64,000 bases of DNA. Origin: Nostoc sp. GT001 (GTDB taxonomy: Bacteria > Cyanobacteriota > Cyanobacteriia > Cyanobacteriales > Nostocaceae). The stretch covers positions 6,126,471 through 6,190,470 of the forward strand of contig NZ_JAUDRJ010000003.1 of NCBI RefSeq assembly GCF_030382115.1, in the 5' to 3' direction. Positions 53,744 to 63,811 of the stretch are shown here, in pieces. The notes below the pieces were generated by a model, which ran no database searches, was not told the DNA's origin, and saw only the letters and a program-made list of their open reading frames with translations. Position 1 is the stretch's first letter, and the number at the start of each line of letters is the position of its first letter. The translations under genes were made by a program, and so were the position numbers.

Positions 53744-56086
53744 TTAAATAAACTGACTGCGAGAATTTTTCGGGCGAATACCAATTACAGATGGTCGGGG
53801 GATACCTGTAGCTTGCTCCTTACCACCATCACTTTTCGAGATATTACTTGGCCAACTACTGCCACGAGGTAAACTTCGAGTTTGATTGAATGTAGTACCA
53901 TTCAAATCTAGTAATTCAATGCTGCGACTTAGCATTGTGCCATCGTTAATTGGACAATCTTCACCAGGATGTTGTACTGAAATAATCAGTGTATTTCCGA
54001 CAAAAGTTGGCCCGGTCATTTCGCAACGCACTGGCCCATGAGCAAACGGTATTACCTGTCCGGCATTTGCACCACTGGTAGGGATAAAAAATAGCCAGTT
54101 ATTACCGAATACTCCGGTAAAATCAGAAACATTACCACTAACGGTATGATCGATTTTGGTTTGCTTACCTTCAGCACCTACATCAAAACCGTTGTGAGTG
54201 TCGGTAGACATATCCGTGACACCCCAAACATTTCCCTGATTGTCAAAAACTAGATTATCAACGTTGGCAAAACCAGCACCATTAACTGAACCTGCTTCGC
54301 CACCTTGGGCAAATCTCTGCCACCGGAAGGTTAAACCTGTGGCATCAGCACTATCTTCAATAATTTTGTACAGTCCTCCTGATTGCTGAGTCGCCTTGGC
54401 ATCTGTACTTAACTTGGCAACTTGAAAAATCCGCGAATCAGGATAACCATCGCTTCCTGGCGCACCATCAGTATAGGCAATGAAGACTTCTTTGGTGGTT
54501 GGATGCACTTCTACATCTTCTGGACGCGCTGTGGGAGTTCCCCCGACTAAGTTTGCAGCTAAAAAGGCGTCAGTGAGTACAGCACCTTGGCTAGAGTAGA
54601 AGTCAGAGAGTTTCTTATTTTGATAATCAGGTAGTGCTTTTGTTTCGTTAGTGCGATCGCATTTAAATGTACCACCATCTTTGGTTTCACCTGCAATCCC
54701 ATTGCGTCTCGGTAGTGGTAAAAGACCTTCTTTTTGTACTTTCTGCAAGGCAGCAAATTCTACGGAAGATAAAACTGTCGGTGTAATTGGATTGGTAGCA
54801 GTAGTTAAAAGTAACGGTATCCATTTACCTGTACCGTCTGGATTGTAACGGGCAACATACAAGGTTCCCTTTTCCCATAAGCTACTGTTCGTTTTACTGG
54901 TGGGTGAAGAAATAGTTTTTGCGCTGACAAATTTCCAAGTGTGTCCCCCGCGTCTGTCATCACCCAAGTAAGCAACCAATTTTTTGCCTTTTTCAACGCG
55001 CAGGGCAACATTTTCATGGCGAAAACGACCCAAGGAAGTGTGTTTGCGGGGGCGGTATTTCGGATTTTTGGGGTCAATTTCTACAATCCAGCCGTATTTT
55101 TCGCCAACTAAACCAAAAGTCTTGCCGATAGTTTTGTCTGTATAATCTGTCTGAGTACCATTAGCTTTGACTCCTTCTGTGAAGCTATTTTGGAAGTTCT
55201 CTTCCGCAGATAAAATCGTTCCCCAAGGAGTTTTACCGCCAGAACAGTTGAAGGCAGTACCAATAATTTTGTTGCCCAATTCATCAGAGGAGAGATTAAA
55301 AACTTGGGTCGCAGCCGGGCCAGTTCCAATTAAATAATTTTTGTCACCTTTTTGATGATTGCGACTTCCCCAAGCTGTGATACTTTTGTAGTCATCATTG
55401 CGTTGGCTATTAATTCCTAACCCAGATAGACCATGAATGCGGCGATTTTTAGCATCTTTTACTACAGCAAAACGTTTATTCTTATTCTGGCGAGAGATAC
55501 GAACGATTGAGCCGCCTTGATTATATAAAAATTCACCTTCAACTTCAATATTTCTGCTGGAGGGTAAAGTCCAACCAATTACCTTTTCAAATGCGTCGGG
55601 CAGTCCTTTCAGATCGGATGAATCTTCTACTACTAAACTAGAAAATGGAAAACTAATGTATTCATGATTCACCCATAAATACCCGACATTATCAGTTTTA
55701 CTAAGGGGAATAAACCCAGTGAAATCGTTGTTGTAACCGAAATAATCATCTTTGTTGGGAAAGACGCGATCGCCCCAACTGACAATTACATAACGTTCGT
55801 ACTCTGGCGGCACTATCACATCATCAATAACGTTGTAGCTACCTAACTTAATATCCGCAGATACATTAACTACTTCTCCCTGACCAATTCCTGTTGGCAA
55901 GAAATTTTTCTGTTGTTGATAAATTGGTAAAGGATGTGGTAAGCGTACAGGTGTAAAGCTGATACTGGGCGTTTTTACATCTGCCCCACTAGCAAAACTA
56001 TTTAGAAGTTTGTCTCCCAAAATAGCAGCACCAGCACTGCCAGCAAGAAATATTAAAAGTTCTCTCCGACTTAATTTAGACATCAA
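53744..56086 (-). CDS. phoX: PhoX-type (DUF839) phosphatase
   Basis: The 780-residue protein has a Tat signal (SRRELLIFLAGSAGAAILG), then the PhoX propeller: YLWVNHEYISFPF, NCSGGKTPWGTILSAEENF, RKHTSLGRFRHENVALR, VARYNPDGTGKWIPL, RPEDVEVHPTTKEVFIAYTD, DNLVFDNQGNVWGVTDMST and IISVQHPGEDCP. These are the metal-binding acidic and aromatic blocks of the family. A periplasmic alkaline phosphatase for organic phosphate scavenging is likely. A Pho-box-like site is 129 bases upstream. A divergent paralogue, frameshifted, lies downstream at 50790-52953. Confidence 0.9.
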   Translation of the reverse strand: MMSKLSRRELLIFLAGSAGAAILGDKLLNSFASGADVKTPSISFTPVRLPHPLPIYQQQKNFLPTGIGQGEVVNVSADIKLGSYNVIDDVIVPPEYERYVIVSWGDRVFPNKDDYFGYNNDFTGFIPLSKTDNVGYLWVNHEYISFPFSSLVVEDSSDLKGLPDAFEKVIGWTLPSSRNIEVEGEFLYNQGGSIVRISRQNKNKRFAVVKDAKNRRIHGLSGLGINSQRNDDYKSITAWGSRNHQKGDKNYLIGTGPAATQVFNLSSDELGNKIIGTAFNCSGGKTPWGTILSAEENFQNSFTEGVKANGTQTDYTDKTIGKTFGLVGEKYGWIVEIDPKNPKYRPRKHTSLGRFRHENVALRVEKGKKLVAYLGDDRRGGHTWKFVSAKTISSPTSKTNSSLWEKGTLYVARYNPDGTGKWIPLLLTTATNPITPTVLSSVEFAALQKVQKEGLLPLPRRNGIAGETKDGGTFKCDRTNETKALPDYQNKKLSDFYSSQGAVLTDAFLAANLVGGTPTARPEDVEVHPTTKEVFIAYTDGAPGSDGYPDSRIFQVAKLSTDAKATQQSGGLYKIIEDSADATGLTFRWQRFAQGGEAGSVNGAGFANVDNLVFDNQGNVWGVTDMSTDTHNGFDVGAEGKQTKIDHTVSGNVSDFTGVFGNNWLFFIPTSGANAGQVIPFAHGPVRCEMTGPTFVGNTLIISVQHPGEDCPINDGTMLSRSIELLDLNGTTFNQTRSLPRGSSWPSNISKSDGGKEQATGIPRPSVIGIRPKNSRSQFI

Positions 56087-56214
56087 ACTTTCCTCTGTGT
56101 GACAGAAAAAACTAGTAGAAATAAACTCTAATTTCTGAAAATTTGCCGCTTAAATAACGAATAAGTTATTAACAATAAAGGGATAATTATTTTATTATTT
56201 ACTTTAATTGAAAA

Positions 56215-56244
56215 TAATTAAGCTAAGGTTATAAGTGAATTAAC
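56215..56244 (-). promoter_or_regulatory. Putative Pho box upstream of the intact phoX
   Basis: On the minus strand: GTTAATTC, TATAACCT, CTTAATTA, spaced 11 bases start to start, resembling the PhoB/SphR box of cyanobacteria (PyTTAAPyPy octamers, 3-base spacers). The third unit is a full match; the others have one or two differences. It lies 129 bases before the ATG at 56086. Confidence 0.45.
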
Positions 56245-56345
56245 TAAAAATTATCCCTCTTACTATTTCCTTAGCCCGAATCAAGTAAGGAACAGTGTCA
56301 GCGCCCCATCTGTCCTATCCTGGAGATGGATAAATCAATAGTGTT

Positions 56346-57299
56346 GTGGGTGAGACTGTGTTTTTCAGCGTTGTGATACCGACTTATAATCGCCAACCGA
56401 TTTTAGAAAAGTGCCTCCGCGCCTTGGAGTTGCAGGAGTTAAGTCAGCCAAGTTCCGTTACTGGTTACGAGATTGTCTTGGTAGATGATGGTTCTACTGA
56501 TGGCACATTGGAGTGGTTAGCAGCACACAAAGAGGAGTTTCCTCATGTGCGCTGGTTTCAGCAAGATCATGCTGGACTAGCTGCGGCTCGAAATTTGGGG
56601 GTAGAACAGGCGCAGGGAGACACAATTATCTTTATTGATAGCGATTTAGTAGTGTTGAAGAACTTCCTGCAAGCTCATGCTGACGCACTAGTGCAGGGGA
56701 AAGAGAAATTGAGGAGCGATCGCTTTTTCACTTACGGTGCAGTTATTAATACTTGTAATTTCAATAATCCAACGGCTGAACCTTACAAAGTCACAGATTT
56801 TTCAGCAGCTTTTTTTGCTACAGGAAATGTAGCAATTCCCAAACATTGGTTAGATAAAGCAGGACTTTTTGATACTAGTTTTCAACTCTATGGCTGGGAA
56901 GATTTAGAATTAGGTGTGCGGCTAAAAAAACTAGGTTTGACACTAATTAAATGTCCAGAAGCGGTAGGATATCACTGGCATCCAGCATTTAACTTAGAGC
57001 AAATTCCCCGATTAATTGACCAAGAAATTCAACGCGGACGTATGGGAGTTTTGTTTTATCAAAAGCATCCCACGTGGGAAGTGCGAATGATGATTCAAAT
57101 GACTTGGCTGCATCGCTTACTTTGGGGAATTTTGTCACTCAATGGCGCACTGAATGAACGGACAATGGCTCCGTTATTGCAATGGCTAATTAACTTAGGT
57201 AAACCTCAATTAGCTTTAGAAATTGCCCGAATTTTCCTCAACTGGTATAACGTGAAGGGTGTTTATCAAGCCTATGCTGAAATACAGCAAGCATCGTGA
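56346..57299 (+). CDS. Family 2 glycosyltransferase
   Basis: The 317-residue GT-A enzyme has FFSVVIPTYNRQPILEKCL at the start, the nucleotide-binding VDDGSTDGTLEWL, metal-binding IIFIDSDLVV (D-x-D) and an acceptor-region motif GWEDLELGVRLKKLG (the ED of GT2 enzymes). No membrane helix, so cytosolic. It transfers a sugar from a nucleotide donor; acceptor unknown. GTG at 56346; a GTG at 56358 is an alternative. Confidence 0.9.
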   Translation: MGETVFFSVVIPTYNRQPILEKCLRALELQELSQPSSVTGYEIVLVDDGSTDGTLEWLAAHKEEFPHVRWFQQDHAGLAAARNLGVEQAQGDTIIFIDSDLVVLKNFLQAHADALVQGKEKLRSDRFFTYGAVINTCNFNNPTAEPYKVTDFSAAFFATGNVAIPKHWLDKAGLFDTSFQLYGWEDLELGVRLKKLGLTLIKCPEAVGYHWHPAFNLEQIPRLIDQEIQRGRMGVLFYQKHPTWEVRMMIQMTWLHRLLWGILSLNGALNERTMAPLLQWLINLGKPQLALEIARIFLNWYNVKGVYQAYAEIQQAS

Positions 57300-57399
57300 T
57301 TTAAACACCTTTGGTAAGTACCACCATGTAATCAACCGTGTAAAGATGCAGGATGTCGGGTAATGGGGGGAAGACGACATAGGGTAAAAGCGCGGACGC

Positions 57400-57774
57400 T
57401 CAGGTACGTTTGCTACGTGTTTGATAATACTTTAACCCACGGACTCCGCCCCAAATCCCACCTAGAATGGTTCCAGTTTGAACACAAAATAACCAAACAG
57501 TAATTAAATATCCTGCCATTATTCCCTGACTTAGACCACTCAGGTTAGGATTTGAGAAACTTGGGTCAGTTTTAAGCGTCCATTTATACCACAGCCAACC
57601 AAGAAAAAAACCAGCACTAGAACCAAGTAAGGCAACAATAAATGAGCGCAAAAATGTTAATAAACTGTACTTAAAATTTTTCAAACGCACTGTGGCGATC
57701 GCAAAAAATATCGCTCCTATCAGTGCTGCTATTGTTACTGTCGATAGAATTAATCTTACTATTGTATTGGACAT
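57400..57774 (-). CDS. Hypothetical membrane protein
   Basis: The 124-residue protein has four probable membrane helices with Gly-rich packing (TVTIAALIGAIFFAIATV, IVALLGSSAGFFLGWLW, GIMAGYLITVWLFCVQTG, TILGGIWGGVRGLKYY). No recognised domain. ATG at 57774. It faces the glycosyltransferase gene end to end with a 100-base gap. Confidence 0.6.
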   Translation of the reverse strand: MSNTIVRLILSTVTIAALIGAIFFAIATVRLKNFKYSLLTFLRSFIVALLGSSAGFFLGWLWYKWTLKTDPSFSNPNLSGLSQGIMAGYLITVWLFCVQTGTILGGIWGGVRGLKYYQTRSKRT

Positions 57775-58001
57775 TCCTCAATTATTCTTAAAGGATAATT
57801 ATTTTATATTTTACTAATGTGTTCTGCTGATATCATCTTCAACCCATGTTTAGGCTATTGGACTATAAACTGCATCCTTCATGCCTTGGGTCAGATAAGT
57901 GAAATCTAAGAAAAGTAAAAGTATGCCAAGTTAAAAGAATAAATTACTTTTAAAAGGTAGGAATGCATAGTCAGTTTCTCTCTTAAACTAACTGAGATAT
58001 A

Positions 58002-60590
58002 TTACGTTAAAATCGCTCCACCCATTAAACGCTCATATCGATACTTCAACTCTTCTTTCATCAAATACCAACGCTCTAAAGTAACATCCATCTCTATAAT
58101 TTTCTCGGCTGCTTGGCGCGCTAAAAGTAAAACTTCTTCATCGTCAACCAAACTAGCTAAGGTAAAATCTGGCACTCCTGATTGACGAGTTCCCAGTACT
58201 TGCCCCAGCCCACGAAAACGCATATCCATCTCGGAAATAAAAAAGCCATCCTGAGATTGTTCCAATACCTTCAACCGTTGTTGAGCATCAGGGCTTCTGG
58301 AACTGCTCATCAACAGACAGTAAGACTGAGCCGCGCCACGACCAACACGCCCGCGCAGTTGGTGCAGTTGCGATAAGCCAAATCGCTCTGCATTTTCAAT
58401 CAGCATAACTGTAGCATTAGGTACGTCTACACCAACCTCAACGACAGTAGTAGAAACCAAAATTTGCGTTTGATTATCACGGAATTTGGTTATCGCTTCA
58501 TCCTTTTCGGCTGAACTCATGCGACCGTGTAGCAACCCAACTTGAAAATCAGGAAAAACACTTTCTTGTAACTTTTGATGCTCGTCAACAGCCGATCGCA
58601 AATCTAATTTTTCTGATTCTTCTACCAAGGGCAAAACCACATAAACTTGTCTACCTTGGACAATTTCTCGGCGGATCAGGTCGTAAGCATGGTTGCGTTG
58701 CTGACCTGACAATACTGTTGTCTGAATCTTTTGCCGCCCAGGTGGTAACTCATCAATTTGGCTCACATCCAAATCCCCGTGTATCGTCAGTGCTAAGGTT
58801 CGGGGAATCGGAGTTGCTGTCATAGTTAAGACATGAGGTTGATTGCCTTTTTGCTGCAAACGTGCCCGTTGTTCTACGCCAAAGCGATGCTGTTCATCTA
58901 TGACTACTAACCCTAGTTGCTGAAAATTTACAGGGTCTTGAATCAAGGCATGGGTTCCCACTAACAGAGGTAATTCACCAGTTCCTAGCTGAGAATGTAT
59001 TTGTCTTCGTTTCGCAACTTTAGTCGAACCTGTAAGTAATTCCACTGGTAAATGCAGTAGATTAAACCAGCTAACTAACTTGCGATAATGTTGTTCTGCC
59101 AAAACTTCTGTGGGAGCCATCAGCGCTGCTTGGTAGCCAGATTGAATTGCTGCAAGGATAGCCAGCACGGCGACGACTGTTTTACCAGAACCGACATCAC
59201 CTTGCACTAAACGATTCATTGGTACAGGTTTTTGTAAGTCGTTGAGAATGTCGTTGAGAACTCGTTGCTGTGCGCCAGTAAGTTTAAAAGGCAGTATTTC
59301 GTGAAATTTCTCTACAAGTTGACCGCGTGGGACAAGGATGGCGCTGGTTTGAATCGCTCTTGCTTGCTGTTGACGTTGCAGTAAGCCAAGTTGTAGGTAG
59401 AAAAATTCATCAAAAACTAGGCGACGACGGGCAACTTTTAAAGCGTCACTATCACTGGGAAAATGGATATTAGCGATCGCATCTTTCAATTCCATCAAAC
59501 CATACTTCTGCCGCAAACCACTTGGTAAAGGGTCTTTCAGGTTTGCCGCAGCAGGCAAAGCAGCAATTACCGCCTGTCGCACTGTATTCGCCACCACGCC
59601 TTCAGTTAGTCCATAAATTGGTACTACCCGCCCAATATTTAGCGACTCAATCGTATCTCCTGGACTTGCCAAAACCTCTAGTTCTGGATTATCCAGTGTC
59701 AAGCCGTATTTACTTTCTTTCACCAATCCACAGGCTGCTAGAATGCTACCTACTGGATAACGGCGTTTTAAACTTTCTTGCCAAGCGCGACTGCTAAAGC
59801 GCGTACCTGCGTAAAAACGACCAATTTTGATTTGACCGCTGTTATCTTTTACTACCAATTCTAAAATTGATAATTTCTGATTTTTAGGGCTAGAAAAGCA
59901 GTTGCAACGCTTCACTGTAGCCACTATTGTCACCGTCTCACCCGCCTGTAACTCGCGAATATTCACCTGACGCGCATAATCAATATGGTCACGAGGATAG
60001 TAGAAAAGCAAGTCGCGGACGGTATGTAAACCAAGCCGTGCCAAATTATCAGCTTTTTTAAAACCTATTTCTGGTAAATCACTGAGCTTTTGCTCAATTT
60101 TTGGTGCAAGTCTTCGACTTACCTCAGTAACAATTGGAGATTTTGGACTTCGGCTACGCTCAGTCGAACGATTTTGAACTTTGGATTGATAAGTTTTCCC
60201 TTGCTCCCCTGCTCCCCGGTCACTGAGCTTGTCCTGAGCGTAGCCGAAGGGCGTAGTCGTTGGCGAAGCCTCTCGTAGAGAAGTGCTGCTCCCCTGCTTC
60301 CCCTGTTCCCCCTCCTCCTCTTGCTGTAATTGGGAAAGATACCTACGAGTCTCTGCTACTAAATGCTGCCTTTCTTCCAGTGCTAGATGTGGATAACTAG
60401 CAAATTGCACCGCTAATCCTTGCCAACGGCGGCGTTCAGTATGGGGTAAGCCTGTTGGGAATTTGCCCAAAGTTAGGCTGAGAAATTCACTGAAACGGTA
60501 TTCTCTGCCCATCAAGTCTGTAAAGCCACGTTCAGCTTCTATTGCCAAGGCTTTGTGCAATCGTATCCAATCTGGTTTTTCATTAGTCAT
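58002..60590 (-). CDS. recG: ATP-dependent DNA helicase RecG
   Basis: The 862-residue helicase that regresses stalled forks. A cyanobacterial N-terminal extension of about 190 residues includes a repeat-derived stretch (SSTSLREASPTTTPFGYAQD, then KLSDRGAGEQGK). The wedge/OB domain has VRDLLFYYPRDHIDY and the motor has Walker A QGDVGSGKTVVAVLA, motif II VIDEQHRFGVEQR, MTATPIPRTLALT and LRGRVGRGAAQSYC. ATG at 60590. The insert keeps the frame and lies in a non-conserved linker, so the enzyme is probably functional. Confidence 0.96.
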   Translation of the reverse strand: MTNEKPDWIRLHKALAIEAERGFTDLMGREYRFSEFLSLTLGKFPTGLPHTERRRWQGLAVQFASYPHLALEERQHLVAETRRYLSQLQQEEEGEQGKQGSSTSLREASPTTTPFGYAQDKLSDRGAGEQGKTYQSKVQNRSTERSRSPKSPIVTEVSRRLAPKIEQKLSDLPEIGFKKADNLARLGLHTVRDLLFYYPRDHIDYARQVNIRELQAGETVTIVATVKRCNCFSSPKNQKLSILELVVKDNSGQIKIGRFYAGTRFSSRAWQESLKRRYPVGSILAACGLVKESKYGLTLDNPELEVLASPGDTIESLNIGRVVPIYGLTEGVVANTVRQAVIAALPAAANLKDPLPSGLRQKYGLMELKDAIANIHFPSDSDALKVARRRLVFDEFFYLQLGLLQRQQQARAIQTSAILVPRGQLVEKFHEILPFKLTGAQQRVLNDILNDLQKPVPMNRLVQGDVGSGKTVVAVLAILAAIQSGYQAALMAPTEVLAEQHYRKLVSWFNLLHLPVELLTGSTKVAKRRQIHSQLGTGELPLLVGTHALIQDPVNFQQLGLVVIDEQHRFGVEQRARLQQKGNQPHVLTMTATPIPRTLALTIHGDLDVSQIDELPPGRQKIQTTVLSGQQRNHAYDLIRREIVQGRQVYVVLPLVEESEKLDLRSAVDEHQKLQESVFPDFQVGLLHGRMSSAEKDEAITKFRDNQTQILVSTTVVEVGVDVPNATVMLIENAERFGLSQLHQLRGRVGRGAAQSYCLLMSSSRSPDAQQRLKVLEQSQDGFFISEMDMRFRGLGQVLGTRQSGVPDFTLASLVDDEEVLLLARQAAEKIIEMDVTLERWYLMKEELKYRYERLMGGAILT
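60160..60312. repeat. Dispersed repeat fused in-frame into recG
   Basis: ccttgctcccctgctcccc, gtcactgagcttgtcctgag, cgtagccgaagggcgtagtc, gttggcgaagcctctcgtag and agaagtgctgctcccctgct lie consecutively at about 60197-60300. They combine the 27436-type repeat family with the ggggagca type, all read through by recG on the other strand. Confidence 0.75.
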
Positions 60591-60726
60591 TGGTCAGCAG
60601 AGTGAGGAGTTAGGAGTTAGGAGGAGCCACTGCGTTGCGGGGGTTCCCCCCGTTGTAGCAAGTGGTGTTGAGGAGTTAGGAGTTAGGAATAAATAACTCA
60701 TAACTCATAATTCATAACTCATAACT
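60591..60726. repeat. Tandem and hairpin repeats upstream of recG
   Basis: ggagttaggagttaggagga units flank a hairpin with gccactgcgttgcgggggtt pairing to the ccccccgttgtagcaagtgg arm (about 60628-60670), followed by actcataactcataattcat repeats. The whole gap is repeat DNA. Confidence 0.7.
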
Positions 60727-61569
60727 TTATTCAAACCAACTAGCACGCCATGCAGCTTCCGCTTCAGCGATCGCTTTTTCTTTATATCTCTTTTTATACT
60801 CTCTTCCTAGTTTGTTTAGCTGAACTAAAATACTGCGGATTCGCTTGCGATCGGAGGAAAGTGTCACATCAGCAAATTCAATTTCTCCTAGTCGCAAGTT
60901 AATAGCCATAATTTGAGTCAGTCCAGAATCTTCTGACTGTTGCTCATTTTCAATTTCAATTACTAAGTTTAATAAATTGGGTGGCCCTGGCATGACCTCC
61001 GCAGATGCTTCTGATGCTGCCGCCGCTGCTGCTAAAATCGGTTCTGGTAATTTTTTCGGCAATACTCCAGCTTTTTGTAACAAAAGATTAGCATCGTGCG
61101 AAAGTTGTTTCAGTATCTCTTGGGCAACCTCTTCTAATTTCTGTTGCCATTTTGCCAGTTCTATCGGATCGGAGGTGTTGGCAGTGAGATACTGAGAATT
61201 ATAAGTGTTCAGAAATAGTGAAGATGAAGAGGATATTACTTCCTCATCTACCTCATCCATCTCATCTACTTCATCTTCCCCTGATTCTTCACTTGTAAGA
61301 TAAATGAGCAATTGTTCAGCTGCCAGTTGACCCAACTTACGAATAGCTTGTTGCAATTGTTGGCGCTGATTCAATGACAAATGCAGAAAGTTTTCGGGAT
61401 ATCCTTGAGTGCAGAGGTGGTAACTTGCGAGAATCAACTGTTTGCGTACAGCTAGTCCCAAGGTATTTAGATAACTAGCATAAGCGCTTTGTAGTTCGAT
61501 TGCGATCGCCCGGATCGCTTCTTGGAGTGCTGCAATATCCTGCTCAATTCGCTCGATTGCTCTTGCCAT
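60727..61569 (-). CDS. Conserved cyanobacterial hypothetical protein
   Basis: The 280-residue mostly helical protein starts with a coiled-coil-like RIEQDIAALQEAIRAIAIEL, has an acidic linker (SGEDEVDEMDEVDEEV at about 95-110), an Ala-rich stretch PEPILAAAAAASEASAE and a basic C terminus KRIRSILVQLNKLGREYKKRYK. No enzyme motif. It is transcribed toward recG, probably as the first gene of that unit. Function unknown. Confidence 0.7.
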   Translation of the reverse strand: MARAIERIEQDIAALQEAIRAIAIELQSAYASYLNTLGLAVRKQLILASYHLCTQGYPENFLHLSLNQRQQLQQAIRKLGQLAAEQLLIYLTSEESGEDEVDEMDEVDEEVISSSSSLFLNTYNSQYLTANTSDPIELAKWQQKLEEVAQEILKQLSHDANLLLQKAGVLPKKLPEPILAAAAAASEASAEVMPGPPNLLNLVIEIENEQQSEDSGLTQIMAINLRLGEIEFADVTLSSDRKRIRSILVQLNKLGREYKKRYKEKAIAEAEAAWRASWFE

Positions 61570-61690
61570 ATTTTTTCGCTCTTGCCCATCTGAACCATTA
61601 CATAGTACAAATGTACAAACTTATTTTAGGATAACTTTTCAGAGAATTTTAGATTTTAAATCAAATGCGAAATTTTCTGTCTTTTTTAAA

Positions 61691-61723
61691 TAAAATACAG
61701 GTCAGGCTATTTGCTTGACCTGT
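61691..61723 (-). terminator. Intrinsic terminator of the rpsB-tsf operon
   Basis: On the minus strand acaggtca (61723-61716) pairs with tgacctgt (61704-61697) with an 11-base loop and is followed by attttattt. It lies about 97 bases after the tsf stop, past short tandem repeats (aactcctaactcc, 61783-61815). Confidence 0.8.
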
Positions 61724-61819
61724 CCTTTAAGCAGTTAGGAATTAAGAATTATAAGTTATGAATTATGAAGCTAACTTCCTATTAACTCCTAACTCCTAAC
61801 TCCTAACTCCTAACTAATA

Positions 61820-62764
61820 TTACTTAGTGCCCATTTGTGCAGCGACTTCATCAGCAAAGCTCATTTCTTGCTTTTCAATGCCTTCGCCCAATATATAACG
61901 GACAAAGCGAGTCACTTGAATCTCTTCGCCTAATTGTGCCTTCACTTGCTTTATCAAGTCTTCCACGGAAATACTCTGATCGCGAATGTAAGGCTGATCG
62001 AGCAAAGTCAATTCTTTCAGGCGTTTTTCAATCCGTCCTTGAACAATCTTTTCTTTGATGTTTTCAGGCTTGTTCGCCAAATCATCCTTGCCCATTTCAA
62101 TGTCTTTTTCCTTTTGGGCAATTTCGGCGGGGATTTGGTCTACGCTCACATACTCGACATTGGGACAAGCCGCAACTTGCATTGCAGTGTTCCGTGCCAA
62201 GGTTTGGAACTCTGAATTAGCAGCTACTGACTCAGTTTGGGAACCCAGTTCTACTAATACACCAACTCGACCACCAGTGTGAATGTAGCTGTCTACTACA
62301 CCTTGTGTGCCTTCTGCTATTGCAAAATTAACAAAGCGGCGCACTTGGATGTTTTCACCAAGGGTGGCGATAGTTTGCTTGATGGATTCTTCTACAGTCG
62401 CACTTTCATTCTCAATATAGGGTTGAGCTAACAAAGACTCAACACTATCAGCTGTCGCTGCTTGCTTTGCTAGATTCTTAACTAAAGCTTTAAAAGCCTC
62501 GTTACGAGCAACAAAGTCGGTTTGGCAGTTGACTTCTATGAGTACACCCACCCGACCTCCGGGTTGAATGTAAGTGTCTACTAGACCTTCTGCCGCAATG
62601 CGATCGCTTTTTGCTCCCGCCTTAGAGATGCCCTTTTTGCGTAGCCAGTCTGCGGCTTCTTCTACGTTGCCTTCAGTCTCTATCAGCGCCTTTTTGCAGT
62701 CCATCATGCCAGCACCAGTTTTTTGGCGTAGCTCTTGGACGAGTTTTGCAGATATTTCCGCCAT
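61820..62764 (-). CDS. tsf: Translation elongation factor Ts
   Basis: The 314-residue EF-Ts exchanges GDP for GTP on EF-Tu. The N-terminal UBA-like helix domain is [24 protein letters not shown]. The core is duplicated: [23 protein letters not shown] (about 72-94) and [23 protein letters not shown] (about 165-187), and the following segment repeats too ([32 protein letters not shown]). Only the first copy keeps the TDF-V-A-R-N contact motif. Follows rpsB in the standard operon order with a 252-base spacer. Confidence 0.96.
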   Translation of the reverse strand: MAEISAKLVQELRQKTGAGMMDCKKALIETEGNVEEAADWLRKKGISKAGAKSDRIAAEGLVDTYIQPGGRVGVLIEVNCQTDFVARNEAFKALVKNLAKQAATADSVESLLAQPYIENESATVEESIKQTIATLGENIQVRRFVNFAIAEGTQGVVDSYIHTGGRVGVLVELGSQTESVAANSEFQTLARNTAMQVAACPNVEYVSVDQIPAEIAQKEKDIEMGKDDLANKPENIKEKIVQGRIEKRLKELTLLDQPYIRDQSISVEDLIKQVKAQLGEEIQVTRFVRYILGEGIEKQEMSFADEVAAQMGTK

Positions 62765-63016
62765 GTTGCCTCAATTCCTAACTTGACCTCGAGTTGTAAT
62801 CACTCACCTAATTTAGTACTGAGTACTGAGTACTGAGTTTTGTTAGCGTTAGCTCGGCGTTTAGCCCGTGCTGAGTTTTGAGTGTTCAGTTATCAATTTT
62901 ATTCTTCATTGACAAATCACAACTTACAACTTCAAAAATCAAGACTCAGCACTATTCAATTTGCTGAGTCTTTCTATCTTACTCAGGACTCAGCACTCAG
63001 CACTCTTCACTCAGCA
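62765..63016. repeat. rpsB-tsf spacer with tandem repeats
   Basis: tactgagtactgagtactga units at 62815-62837 and cactcagcactcttcactca units at 62990-63015 occupy both ends, in opposite orientation, so the spacer RNA could form a long hairpin between the two cistrons. Confidence 0.6.
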
Positions 63017-63811
63017 CTATTCTTCTGTTTCCTCGTCGGGAATTACGGCATCAGTATATTCGGTTTCTTCGTAGTCATCGTCATACTCACTACCGTCGTA
63101 ATCTTCGTAATCATCTTCAGCATCCAGCTGACCGTGACGACCTTCATAAATGGCATCTGCCAATTTTCCGACTATCAGCTTAATTGACCTGATAGCATCG
63201 TCATTTGCTGGGATGGGGATATCGACTACATCGGGGTCACAGTTTGTATCCAACATGGACACAATGGGAATACTCAGCTTTTGGCATTCTTGAACTGCAT
63301 TATATTCCCGCCGTTGGTCTACAATTACCACGATATCGGGGACTTTCCGCATTGTTTTAATGCCGCCCAAGTATTTCTGAAGCTTCGTCATTTCCCGACG
63401 TAGCATTGATGCTTCTTTTTTCGGCAATAAATCTAGTGCGCCAGTTTCTTCACGGCGTTCTAAATCTTTTAGCCGAGCAACCCGTGTTTTAATGGTTGCC
63501 CAGTTGGTCAACATTCCACCCAACCAGCGTTGGTTAATGTAGTGGGAACCACAACGGCTAGCTTCTTGGGCAATAATTCCAGCTGCTTGGCGCTTGGTGC
63601 CGACGAAAAGAAATTTCTTCCCTTGTTCTGCGTGCGATCGCATGTAGTTGTAAGCATTGTCCATCAACTGGGCAGTTTGCACCAAGTCGATAATATGCAC
63701 GCCATTGCGGGAAGTATAAATGTAGGGAGACATTTTTGGGTTCCAACGCCGGGTCTGATGCCCAAAGTGAACCCCTGACTCCATCATTTGAGCCAATGAA
63801 ACTACTGGCAT
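63017..63811 (-). CDS. rpsB: 30S ribosomal protein S2
   Basis: The 264-residue S2 from ATG 63811 ([20 protein letters not shown]) has [40 protein letters not shown] and [20 protein letters not shown]. The C-terminal 30 residues are a very acidic, Tyr-rich tail ([20 protein letters not shown]). The frame stays open to 63997 but those extra 62 residues are not S2-like, so I treat that part as leader. First gene of the rpsB-tsf operon. Confidence 0.96.
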   Translation of the reverse strand: MPVVSLAQMMESGVHFGHQTRRWNPKMSPYIYTSRNGVHIIDLVQTAQLMDNAYNYMRSHAEQGKKFLFVGTKRQAAGIIAQEASRCGSHYINQRWLGGMLTNWATIKTRVARLKDLERREETGALDLLPKKEASMLRREMTKLQKYLGGIKTMRKVPDIVVIVDQRREYNAVQECQKLSIPIVSMLDTNCDPDVVDIPIPANDDAIRSIKLIVGKLADAIYEGRHGQLDAEDDYEDYDGSEYDDDYEETEYTDAVIPDEETEE

